Assembly (NCBI RefSeq): GCF_900116565.1
Contig: NZ_FPCJ01000001.1
Coordinates: forward strand, 434,001-498,000
Direction: 5' to 3'
Source: Thermoflavifilum thermophilum
GTDB lineage: Bacteria; Bacteroidota; Bacteroidia; Chitinophagales; Chitinophagaceae
DNA length: 64,000 nucleotides
Under the pieces are notes generated by a model. It did no database searches. It was not told where the DNA came from and was given only the letters and a program-made list of their open reading frames with translations. Shown piece after piece: positions 45,019-53,258 of the stretch. The position numbers were made by a program, and so were the translations under genes. Numbering within the stretch: position 1 is the first letter of the stretch; every line of letters begins with the position of its first letter.

Positions 45019-45686
45019 GATTGTTGGTTTTTGATATCGTGAATGGTTTGTAATACTTCCCGGGTAAGCTTTTCGATGGTAGCGTAATCGCGCTGTTCCA
45101 TCAGTTTTTTGCTGATGAGTTTACTGCCCATGCCCACAGCACAGACCCCTGCCTTGAACCAGCGTTCCAGATTTTCCTTGGTGGTATCCACGCCACCGGT
45201 AGGCATAAACCACAGCTTCGGGAAAATATCGCGGATGCTGCTGACGAATTCCGGACCCAACAGACTGCCGGGAAACAGCTTAATCAGCTGCAATCCCTGG
45301 TTTTCAGCAGCCATGATTTCTGTAGGTGTCATGCATCCGGGCGCATAAAGCAAATCATGCCCGATAGCAAAACCAGCCACCTCAGGCAGATAACCAGGGC
45401 TCACCAAAAAATCGGCCCCTGCTGCCACATATTGCTCGGCTTCTTTCAGCTGTTTAATGGTACCCACGCCCAACCACATATCGGGCATTTCCTGGTTGCG
45501 AATGGTGATCAGTGTACGAAAGTTCCGGAAAGCGGTCTCTCCGCGGTTGGTATATTCCACCGCCCGGATGCCGGCCCGGTAGATAGCCCGAAGTACCTCC
45601 GTGCTGACAGCCTCGTCTGCATGAAAATACAGGGGTAAAATACCCTGCCGAAGAATATGCTCTGTGATCTGTTGTCTGTTGGCCAT
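45015..45686 (-). CDS. eda: 2-Dehydro-3-deoxy-phosphogluconate (KDPG/KHG) aldolase
   Basis: This is a class I aldolase of 223 residues that splits KDPG into pyruvate and glyceraldehyde-3-phosphate. The signature elements are the early glutamate region AVEYTNRGE, GVGTIKQLKEAEQYVAAGADFLVSPGY, the Schiff-base lysine in LIKLFPGSLLGP and the phosphate-binding FMPTGGV. It overlaps the transporter gene by four bases (ATGA) and follows the KDG kinase gene after 32 bases, so it completes the pathway in the same operon. Confidence 0.93.
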   Translation of the reverse strand: MANRQQITEHILRQGILPLYFHADEAVSTEVLRAIYRAGIRAVEYTNRGETAFRNFRTLITIRNQEMPDMWLGVGTIKQLKEAEQYVAAGADFLVSPGYLPEVAGFAIGHDLLYAPGCMTPTEIMAAENQGLQLIKLFPGSLLGPEFVSSIRDIFPKLWFMPTGGVDTTKENLERWFKAGVCAVGMGSKLISKKLMEQRDYATIEKLTREVLQTIHDIKNQQS

Positions 45687-45718
45687 TTTCCCAATGTGAT
45701 TTTAAACTTTTGAAACCA

Positions 45719-46744
45719 TCATCGCTGAACTCTTCCGCTGGCATCGCCTTTCATAAGCTGCAAAACTTCTTCCAGCGTAGCATGATTCATATCGCCCGGA
45801 ATGGTATGTTTCAATGCTGATGCTGCTACACCAAATTCAGCCGCCTGCCGCATATCCATGCCGGTAATCAATCCGTAAATAAATCCGCTGGCAAAGCTAT
45901 CGCCACTGCCCACACGGTCCACAATGCGTACTTCATATTTTCGGGTATGGTAAAATTCATTCCCATCATATACCAGGGCGCTCCAGCCATTATCGCTGGC
46001 GCTATAGCTTTCCCGCAAGGAGGTAGCAATGTATTTGAAACCAAACTTTTCCCGCATCTGGCGAAATACATCCTGATATCCTTCCAGATTTAGCTCGCCT
46101 TTGGTAACATCGGTTCCTTTTGCCTTGAAACCCAGCGTAGCCTCTGCATCTTCTTCATTGCCAATGCACACATCTACATACTGGCACAAGCGGGTCATCA
46201 CCTCACGGGCTTTTTCTTTGCTCCAGAGTTTTTTCCTGTAATTCAAGTCAATGCTGGTGGTGATACCCTTGGCCCGGGCGGTTTTCAGCGCTTGTTCGGT
46301 TAACGCAGCAGCCTTGTCGCTCAATGCCGGCGTAATGCCTGTGGTGTGAAACCAAACGGCCCCATCCAGAATCCGGTCGAAATCGAAATCTTCCGGTCCG
46401 GCTTCGGCAATGGCCGCATGGGCTCGATCGTAGATCACCTGCGAGGCACGCATGGAAGCTCCTGTCTCCAGAAAATAAATGCCCAGCCTTTCTCCACCGC
46501 GCGCTATGTATTGGGTATCCACCCCATAACGCCGCAAGTGGTTGATAGCTGCCTGTCCAATGGGATTGTTGGGCACCTTGGTCACAAAGGTTCCCTGCAA
46601 ACCATAATTGCAAAGCGCTACAGCTACATTGGCTTCGCCCCCGCCATAGGTAACGTCAAACCGTTCGGCCTGCACAAAACGCTGGTAGCCGGGCGTGGAA
46701 AGCCGCAACATGATTTCTCCAAACGTGACAACTTTTTTTGACAT
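45719..46744 (-). CDS. kdgK: 2-Keto-3-deoxygluconate kinase (PfkB family)
   Basis: The 341-residue sugar kinase phosphorylates KDG to KDPG. PfkB motif 1 is seen as TYGGGEANVAVALCNYG and motif 2, with the catalytic aspartate and anion hole, as DRVGSGDSFASGFIYG. The N-terminal VVTFGEIMLRLSTPGY also fits KdgK. The substrate is inferred from the operon: UxaA, KduD and the aldolase flank it functionally. Confidence 0.9.
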   Translation of the reverse strand: MSKKVVTFGEIMLRLSTPGYQRFVQAERFDVTYGGGEANVAVALCNYGLQGTFVTKVPNNPIGQAAINHLRRYGVDTQYIARGGERLGIYFLETGASMRASQVIYDRAHAAIAEAGPEDFDFDRILDGAVWFHTTGITPALSDKAAALTEQALKTARAKGITTSIDLNYRKKLWSKEKAREVMTRLCQYVDVCIGNEEDAEATLGFKAKGTDVTKGELNLEGYQDVFRQMREKFGFKYIATSLRESYSASDNGWSALVYDGNEFYHTRKYEVRIVDRVGSGDSFASGFIYGLITGMDMRQAAEFGVAASALKHTIPGDMNHATLEEVLQLMKGDASGRVQR

Positions 46745-46787
46745 ATAACTTCGTTTTTAAAATCTAATACGCGTTTGATGATTTGAT

Positions 46788-47618
46788 CTACAAAACAGAT
46801 TTTACTTCCACCACATCCATATCGTTGTACACCTGGTTTTCACCTGCCATCCCCCAGATAAACCCGTAGTTACTGGTACCGCATCCGAAATGAACCGACC
46901 AGGGAGGCGAGATAACGGCTTCATAGTTGGCCATGACCAGATGCCGGGTTTCCTGAGGTTGCCCCATGAAATGGAATACACGCTGGGCTGCTGGCACATC
47001 AAAGTAAAAATATACTTCTGTGCGGCGTGTATGGGTATGGGGTGGCACGGAATTCCACACGCTGCCGGGTTCCAGCATCGTGAGTCCCATCACAAGCTGG
47101 CAGCTGCGGATTCCCTCCAGGTGAATGTATTTGTAAATCGTTCTTTTATTCGCGTTTTTCTCATCCCCCGCCTGCATGGGCGCCGCATCCTGCTTTTTCA
47201 TCACCTGATTGGGATAGGAAGCATGCGCCGGAGCCGACAGCAGGAAAAACACAGGCGGATCATGTGGTGAAACAGCAGCAAAGCTCACTTCGCGGGTACC
47301 TTTTCCCAGATACACGGCATCCAATTTTTCCAGCTCAAACGTCTGCCCATCGGCTTGAACCGTTCCCCGGCCACCCACATTGATGACTCCCAGCTCCCGG
47401 CGCTCCAGAAAATAGTTGGCTTTCAGTTCGGGGTGATTGGGCAGATCAAGCGGATTGGTAAGCGGACGCGCACCTCCGATGATCAGGCGATCATCATGCG
47501 CATACACCAATCGTACCACATCATCCTGCATCAGATGCTGAACCAGAAAATGCCTGCGCAATTCCTGGGTTGACATGTGCATGGTTTCTTCCGGGCTATG
47601 CGAGAATCTGATTTCCAT
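46788..47618 (-). CDS. kduI: 5-Dehydro-4-deoxy-D-glucuronate isomerase
   Basis: KduI isomerises the opened form of unsaturated galacturonate (DKI) to 2,5-diketo-3-deoxygluconate. The 276-residue cupin has the metal ligands in PPHTHTRRTEVYFYFD and later ISPPWSVHFGCGTSNYGFIWGMAGEN, with the family's beginning HSPEETMHMSTQELRRHFLV. Length and motifs match. It lies 22 bases downstream of kduD, giving the usual adjacent Kdu pair. Confidence 0.95.
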   Translation of the reverse strand: MEIRFSHSPEETMHMSTQELRRHFLVQHLMQDDVVRLVYAHDDRLIIGGARPLTNPLDLPNHPELKANYFLERRELGVINVGGRGTVQADGQTFELEKLDAVYLGKGTREVSFAAVSPHDPPVFFLLSAPAHASYPNQVMKKQDAAPMQAGDEKNANKRTIYKYIHLEGIRSCQLVMGLTMLEPGSVWNSVPPHTHTRRTEVYFYFDVPAAQRVFHFMGQPQETRHLVMANYEAVISPPWSVHFGCGTSNYGFIWGMAGENQVYNDMDVVEVKSVL

Positions 47619-47640
47619 AATCGTAAAATTTTGATATCAT

Positions 47641-48414
47641 TTATCTGGCTAACCATCCGCCATCTACGACCACGATGGTGCCATTCACGTAATCGGATGC
47701 CCGGGAGGCGAGGAAGATGGTGGCTCCTGCCAGATCTTCGGGCACGCCCCAGCGCCCGGCAGGAATGCGATCCAGAATAGCCTGGCTGCGCACGGGATCC
47801 TGCCGAAGCGGAGCGGTATTATCGGTAGCGATATAGCCGGGTGCGATGCCATTGACCTGGACGCCTTTGGAAGCCCATTCATTGGCCAGGGCTTTCAGCA
47901 GGCTGGCAATTCCGGCTTTGCTGGCTGCATATCCGGGTACCAGAATGCCCCCTTGAAAACTCAGCAGAGAACAAGTAAAAATAATTTTCCCAGCCCCCCT
48001 TTCAATCATTTTCTTGCCTATCTCCCGCGCCAGGATAAAAGGGGCATCCAGATTAATGGCCATCACCAGGTCCCAGTCTGCATCCGGATGCTGGGCAGCG
48101 GGACTCCGCCTGATGGTACCCGCATTATTTACCAGAATATCAATGCGGTCGTGTTGATGGCTGATTCTTTCCAGAAAAGCATACACCTGTTGCCGATCGG
48201 AAAAATCGGCCTGATAAGCGGTAAACTGCCTGCCCAGCCGGCCTATTGCCGTGCGGAGTTCGTCTTCATACTGCGGCATGGATGCCGAAACCCCGATAAT
48301 ATCCGCCCCGGCACCTGCCAGTGCCAGCGCCATAGCCCGGCCTATGCCCTTGTTGCACCCTGTAACCAGTGCGGTTTTCCCTGTTAAATCAAATAAAGCC
48401 GTTACAGATGGATG
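47641..48414 (-). CDS. kduD: 2-Dehydro-3-deoxy-D-gluconate 5-dehydrogenase
   Basis: KduD reduces 2,5-diketo-3-deoxygluconate to KDG with NAD(P)H. This SDR enzyme of 257 residues (from the ATG at 48414) shows LFDLTGKTALVTGCNKGIGRAMA, the NNAG motif in ILVNNAGTIRR, and the catalytic YAASK with the upstream Ser in FTCSLLSFQGG. The protein ends VDGGWLAR as KduD does. A longer start at 48456 would add 14 residues. The operon position next to kduI fixes the assignment. Confidence 0.92.
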   Translation of the reverse strand, partial: HPSVTALFDLTGKTALVTGCNKGIGRAMALALAGAGADIIGVSASMPQYEDELRTAIGRLGRQFTAYQADFSDRQQVYAFLERISHQHDRIDILVNNAGTIRRSPAAQHPDADWDLVMAINLDAPFILAREIGKKMIERGAGKIIFTCSLLSFQGGILVPGYAASKAGIASLLKALANEWASKGVQVNGIAPGYIATDNTAPLRQDPVRSQAILDRIPAGRWGVPEDLAGATIFLASRASDYVNGTIVVVDGGWLAR

Positions 48415-48507
48415 CATCGTGTGATGATTATGTAATGATGAATGATGTAACTGCAACCGATTGCGAAAAGTACGAATTTATGTTTGAATTTACCTTTATT
48501 TCTGTTT

Positions 48508-49953
48508 TTAACGGCTTACAGCCTGTTCAGCATTCAATGCCGGCGTGAGTTGCTGCCAATTGAAATAATTCCGGGCATTGAAATAACAGATATCCCGGAT
48601 GATCTTGCCTATCCATTCCAGGTCATCGGGCAATTCGCCGTTTTCCACCTCCCTTCCGAAAATATCGCACAACAACCGGCGGAAATATTCATGCCGAGGA
48701 TAGGAAAGAAAGCTTCGGGAGTCTGTAACCATGCCCACAAAATGGCTGATCAGGCCCATATTCGACAAAGCATTCAGCTGTCGCGTCATGCCATCGAGCT
48801 GATCCAGAAACCACCAGGCCGCACCATACTGGATTTTACCCGGGAAAGAACCATCATTGAAATTGCCGGCCATTGTGGCAAACAATTCGTTGTCGGCCGG
48901 ATTCAAATTATACAGGATGGTTTTGGCTAATCGGTTTTGCTGGTCGAGTTTATCCAGAAATTGAGCCAGCGCCTGTGCCTGCGGAAAATCTCCGATCGAG
49001 TCCCAACCCGTATCGGGGCCCAGTTTTTTCATCAGCCGGCTGTTGGTATTGCGCAGGGCCCCCAGGTGAAATTGTTGAATCCAGCCTTTTTCATGATCCC
49101 ATTGAGCCAGTTCAATCAACAGAGCTGCCCGGAATACCCGCTGCTCAGCTGCACTCAGGTGATAACCCGAGCGAATTTTGTTGAATATCTGCTGCAATTG
49201 TCCCGGTGTGAATCCCTCTTCCACTTCAATGTATTCCAGCCCATGATCCGACACATTACAGCCATGCTGTGCAAAATAATCGTGCCGCTGATGCAGGGCA
49301 AATAGGAAATCATTCCAGCTTGCAATATGCTGATCGGCAGCAGCTTCCAGCCGGTCCACATAAGCATTGAAAGCAACCGGGTCGGCTACCTGCATGGCTT
49401 TATCCGCACGAAAAGCGGGCAATACGGGAATTTCAAATTCATCCTTCAGCTGCCGGTGATAGCGAAGATCATCCACCGGATCATCGGTGGTGCAAATCAG
49501 GGCTACATTCATTTTCCGGAGAAGACTGCGGACCCGGTATTCCGGTGTGCGCAACAAATTGCTGCAGATCTCATAAATGCGTTGAGCCGTGGATGGATTC
49601 AGCAATTCATCGATGCCAAAATAACGTTTGAGTTCCAGATGCGTCCAGTGATAAAGCGGATTTCGCAAGGTATAAGGTACGGTCTCTGCCCATTTCATAA
49701 ATTTGGCTTCGTCGGGCTGGTTGCCCGTGCAATAACTTTCATCCACCCCATGGGTGCGCATAGCTCGCCATTTGTAATGGTCCCCGTAAAGCCAGATCTG
49801 GGTGAGATTGTCGAACTGATGATCTTCCGCAATTTGCTGCACGGGTAAATGGCAGTGATAATCAATGATGGGCATGCGCCTGGCTACTTCGTGATAGAGA
49901 TACCGGGCCGTTTCGGTGTGCAACAGAAAATCTTCATCTAGAAATCGTTTCAT
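48508..49953 (-). CDS. uxaC: Uronate isomerase
   Basis: UxaC converts galacturonate to tagaturonate and glucuronate to fructuronate. The 481-residue amidohydrolase-superfamily protein starts with MKRFLDEDFLLHTETARYLYHEVARRMPIIDYHCHLPVQQIAED, in which HCH is the metal motif, and contains RKMNVALICTTDDPVDDL, LSNMGLISHFVGMVTDSRSFLSYPRHEYFRRLLCDIFG and the final ICYFNARNYF. Length and order match the family. It lies 93 bases upstream of kduD and 92 downstream of uxaA, the widest gaps in the operon. Confidence 0.96.
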   Translation of the reverse strand: MKRFLDEDFLLHTETARYLYHEVARRMPIIDYHCHLPVQQIAEDHQFDNLTQIWLYGDHYKWRAMRTHGVDESYCTGNQPDEAKFMKWAETVPYTLRNPLYHWTHLELKRYFGIDELLNPSTAQRIYEICSNLLRTPEYRVRSLLRKMNVALICTTDDPVDDLRYHRQLKDEFEIPVLPAFRADKAMQVADPVAFNAYVDRLEAAADQHIASWNDFLFALHQRHDYFAQHGCNVSDHGLEYIEVEEGFTPGQLQQIFNKIRSGYHLSAAEQRVFRAALLIELAQWDHEKGWIQQFHLGALRNTNSRLMKKLGPDTGWDSIGDFPQAQALAQFLDKLDQQNRLAKTILYNLNPADNELFATMAGNFNDGSFPGKIQYGAAWWFLDQLDGMTRQLNALSNMGLISHFVGMVTDSRSFLSYPRHEYFRRLLCDIFGREVENGELPDDLEWIGKIIRDICYFNARNYFNWQQLTPALNAEQAVSR

Positions 49954-50045
49954 CTGTTGTAAATGTTTAATTGCTGTTTAAAAATCCTCCAAACTGTTTT
50001 TGGGTCATTGCAACGATAATAGCAACCATCCGGTTAGTGGTATGG

Positions 50046-51725
50046 TTACAACGAAACTCCTCTTTTCCAGGGAATAAAATCTTCCTGGCCATTGCGCACA
50101 GCAGCAGGTAGTTTTTCTCCGCTGGCCACTGCGATCACATAGTCCAGGATACGGGCACCAGCCTGTTCAATGGTTTCCTCGCCATCAATAATGGTACCCG
50201 CATTCAGGTCAATGATATCGGGCATTTTCTCAAACAATGCGGTATTGCTCGAAATCTTGATCACCGGTGCAATGGGGTTACCTGTGGGCGTGCCCAAGCC
50301 GGTGGTAAACAAGACGATATTGGCTCCGGCAGCCACCTCGGCGGTGGTGGATTCCACATCATTGCCCGGTGTACAAAGCAAATTCAACCCTGGTTTTCTT
50401 ACCCATTCCGGATAATCGATCACATCGGTAACCGGCGAGGTGCCTCCTTTTTTGGCTGCTCCGGCCGATTTCATGGCATCGGTAATCAATCCATCGCGGA
50501 TGTTGCCCGGTGAAGGATTCATGTCGAAGCCTGAGCCCACGGCTTCGGCGCGCTTCTGGTAAGCTCGCATCAGCTCCAGAAAACGACGGGCAATGGACTC
50601 ATCCACACAGCGATCACAAAGTTCCTGTTCCACGCCGCAGAGTTCCGGAAATTCAGACAGGATCACACTTCCGCCCAAAGCCACCAGCAGGTCGGAGGTA
50701 TAACCAATGGCCGGGTTGGCCGAAATACCCGAAAATCCATCCGAACCGCCACACTCCAGGCCGATACAAAGTTTGCTTAAAGGTGCTGGTTCACGCCGGG
50801 CTTCATTGGCTTTCATAAGTCCCGCAAAGGTTTGCCGAATGGCATCTGCAAGCATGGTTTGCTCCAGCCCCATCTTCTGCTGTTCCAGGATGATCAGGGG
50901 TTTATTGAAATGTGGGTCCCGCCGTTGGATTTCTTCCTGCAGCATGGTGATCTGGGCATTCTGGCAACCCAGGCTGAGCACCGTGGCTCCTGCTACGTTG
51001 GGATGGGTAATATAGCCTGCCAGCAAACCGCAGAGTGCACGGGCATCATCGCGGGTACCCCCGCAGCCGCCAGTATGCTGCAGAAACTGAATGCCATCCA
51101 CATGCGGGAACAGGCGTTTTTCCGGATCATAGGCAGCGTTGGCATCAAAGGAAGCCGAAAGAATGTCGCTGATGGCATGCCCTGTTTGGTATAATTCTGC
51201 CAGCTGCTGGGCAAAACGGGTATAAACTTTTGGTTTCTGATATCCCCAGGCTTCCCACATGGCATCCTTGAGCACAGCCAGGTTGCGGTTTTCGCAAAAC
51301 ACCATCGGCACCACAATCCAGTGATTGGCCGTACCCACCCGCCCGTCGCTGCGATGATATCCGTAGAATACCTTGTCCTTCCAGCGTGATATGTCAGGAG
51401 CCTGCCACTGGTGGGCACGTATGCCAGCTCTCAACTCCACTTCACTGGTAGCATGGCTCACATTCTGCGGGGATAGGCGCGTGCCGGCCGGTAAATCTGT
51501 TTTAGCCCTGCCTACTTTCACGCCATACATAATCACAGCATCTCCTGCCCGCAGGGGAAACATGTTGAATTTATGTTTGGCAGGAACAGGTTCGGGCAAT
51601 ATCCATTCTTTTCCATCCCATCGCACGTGCTCACCTGCCTGCAAGTCGCGCAAAGCCACCAGCACATTATCATTAGGATGTACCTGCAACACGGTTTTCA
51701 GTTCCCTGTCCATAGCATATTGCAT
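50046..51725 (-). CDS. uxaA: Altronate dehydratase
   Basis: UxaA dehydrates altronate to KDG. The 559-residue protein combines the N-terminal SAF-like domain (VLQVHPNDNVLVALRDLQAGEHV) with the C-terminal UxaA domain: FYGYHRSDGRVGTANHWIVVP, LQHTGGCGGTRDDA, LSLGCQNAQ, GLECGGSDGFSGISANPAIG and LCTPGNDVESTT. The conserved cysteines match iron-dependent members. The full-length fusion is normal for this family. It is six bases downstream of uxaB. Confidence 0.95.
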   Translation of the reverse strand: MQYAMDRELKTVLQVHPNDNVLVALRDLQAGEHVRWDGKEWILPEPVPAKHKFNMFPLRAGDAVIMYGVKVGRAKTDLPAGTRLSPQNVSHATSEVELRAGIRAHQWQAPDISRWKDKVFYGYHRSDGRVGTANHWIVVPMVFCENRNLAVLKDAMWEAWGYQKPKVYTRFAQQLAELYQTGHAISDILSASFDANAAYDPEKRLFPHVDGIQFLQHTGGCGGTRDDARALCGLLAGYITHPNVAGATVLSLGCQNAQITMLQEEIQRRDPHFNKPLIILEQQKMGLEQTMLADAIRQTFAGLMKANEARREPAPLSKLCIGLECGGSDGFSGISANPAIGYTSDLLVALGGSVILSEFPELCGVEQELCDRCVDESIARRFLELMRAYQKRAEAVGSGFDMNPSPGNIRDGLITDAMKSAGAAKKGGTSPVTDVIDYPEWVRKPGLNLLCTPGNDVESTTAEVAAGANIVLFTTGLGTPTGNPIAPVIKISSNTALFEKMPDIIDLNAGTIIDGEETIEQAGARILDYVIAVASGEKLPAAVRNGQEDFIPWKRGVSL

Positions 51726-51731
51726 TCTGTG

Positions 51732-53240
51732 TTATACGAAAATTGTGGAACGCAGCACCTTTTCCACCTCACCTTGCATCAGCCTTTCCAGATTGGCGTG
51801 AACTGCCTCCGCAAAACCAGGAAGGGTGTTCAGATCCTCCTGCCATAAATCGGTATTGCCCAGCACTTCCCGGACGAGTTGTTCACCCTCGGATCGTTTC
51901 CACAACTCAGTAAAATATCCCGCCCGGCTATCGCGAATCGGATAGGTTTGACCAGCCCAGTTGCCCGTATAATGCTGACCGTTGGCTTCGCCCTTCATAA
52001 AGAGCAAGTAAGCTGCAAATCCCAGTGCCATAGCCGCCGGTACCGTAACAAACCGCTGATAATAACCTTTTATCAAAGGTACGTTGCGCATGCGCATCTT
52101 TTCAGTATACTCCACCGAAATATCTATCCAATGATGCTTTAAAAACGGGTTGGCAAATCTTTCCAGTACCTGATGGGCAAATGTTTCTGCCATCTCCCGG
52201 CTGATGTCCTGACCTGTCACTACGGGCACGATTTCATCCCACATGAGCTGGTGCAGAAATGCCATCATTGCCTGATGCTGCGTGGCCTGGAATACTGTAT
52301 CAAAACCCATCAGGTGTGCCAATCCGCAGCTGAAGGTATGGGTGCCATTCAACAGGCGCAGTTTCAGCTCACGGTATCGGGTAATATCGGGCGCCAATAC
52401 CACGCCGCTATCGGCCTTTGCCCAGGGCAACCAGGCCTCTACCCGCGGATCGCGGGCCTCAATAGCCCAGAGTCGATAAGGCTCGGCCTGAATCATCAAT
52501 TCATCCCGGTATCCCAACTGTTGCTCCAGCTTTTCCTGTTCGTCTGCCGGTAGTTTACCCGGTACTATCCGGTCAACCAATGAATTGCAGAATACACAGG
52601 CTGCATCCATCCATTGCAAAAAGGCGGCGGGCAACTGGTGCCGCTGTGCCATTTCCCTGACAATAGCCTGTAAACGATCTCCATTGTCGGGAATAAGTTC
52701 CGTGGGGATGATCACAAATCCTTTTTCAGGGTCGGCCTGATATCTGGCATACAGCACAGCCAATAGCTTACCCGGAAAGCTCCGCGGTGGATGGGCAAAA
52801 GGATTGTCGGCTGCATCCAGCCGGATGCCCACTTCCGTAGTGTTGGAAATAATCAGCCTTATGTCCTGCTGTTTCACGGCATCCAGAATACTATCCCATG
52901 CATGCTGTGCCGAAAGCACGCGGCTGATGGCCGCTTCAATCAGGTATTTCTGAACAGGACTGCCATTTTCCAATCCTTTTACACAAAGGGTATAAAGTCC
53001 ATCTTGCTGGTCAAATGCATCGGTTTCACCACGGGAAGTGGATTTCACCACCAATATCCGCCCGTCGAACAGCCCGGACTTGTTAGCCCGATCAATGAAA
53101 TAATCCGGAAGCCCGCGGAGCAGAACGCCCGTACCAAACTGCAATACTTTTTCAGGCAGATCCAGCAGGGCAGGATCAGGTATTTCCAGGTTGGGTTGAG
53201 GTTGAATGTGCCGCAGGGATTTTCGGTTCAACGATTCCAT
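51732..53240 (-). CDS. uxaB: Tagaturonate reductase
   Basis: UxaB reduces tagaturonate to altronate with NADH. The 502-residue sequence belongs to the mannitol dehydrogenase family: VLQFGTGVLLRGLPDYFIDRANKSGLFDGRILVVKST at the nucleotide site, ISNTTEVGIRL, PTELIPDNGDRL, and the C-terminal LRLLNGTHTFSCGLAHLMGFDTV with the catalytic lysine/histidine neighbourhood. Close relatives include UxuB and mannitol dehydrogenase, but UxaA and UxaC next to it favour tagaturonate. It follows the GH105 gene by 18 bases. Confidence 0.93.
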   Translation of the reverse strand: MESLNRKSLRHIQPQPNLEIPDPALLDLPEKVLQFGTGVLLRGLPDYFIDRANKSGLFDGRILVVKSTSRGETDAFDQQDGLYTLCVKGLENGSPVQKYLIEAAISRVLSAQHAWDSILDAVKQQDIRLIISNTTEVGIRLDAADNPFAHPPRSFPGKLLAVLYARYQADPEKGFVIIPTELIPDNGDRLQAIVREMAQRHQLPAAFLQWMDAACVFCNSLVDRIVPGKLPADEQEKLEQQLGYRDELMIQAEPYRLWAIEARDPRVEAWLPWAKADSGVVLAPDITRYRELKLRLLNGTHTFSCGLAHLMGFDTVFQATQHQAMMAFLHQLMWDEIVPVVTGQDISREMAETFAHQVLERFANPFLKHHWIDISVEYTEKMRMRNVPLIKGYYQRFVTVPAAMALGFAAYLLFMKGEANGQHYTGNWAGQTYPIRDSRAGYFTELWKRSEGEQLVREVLGNTDLWQEDLNTLPGFAEAVHANLERLMQGEVEKVLRSTIFV

Positions 53241-53258
53241 GATAAAAAGTCTGTTCGT

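Noticed and set aside
43834-45042. Plus-strand frames of 175 and 215 residues inside the MFS gene
   Set aside because: They are antisense shadows of the transporter, rich in His, Asn and Pro without fold-like patterns.
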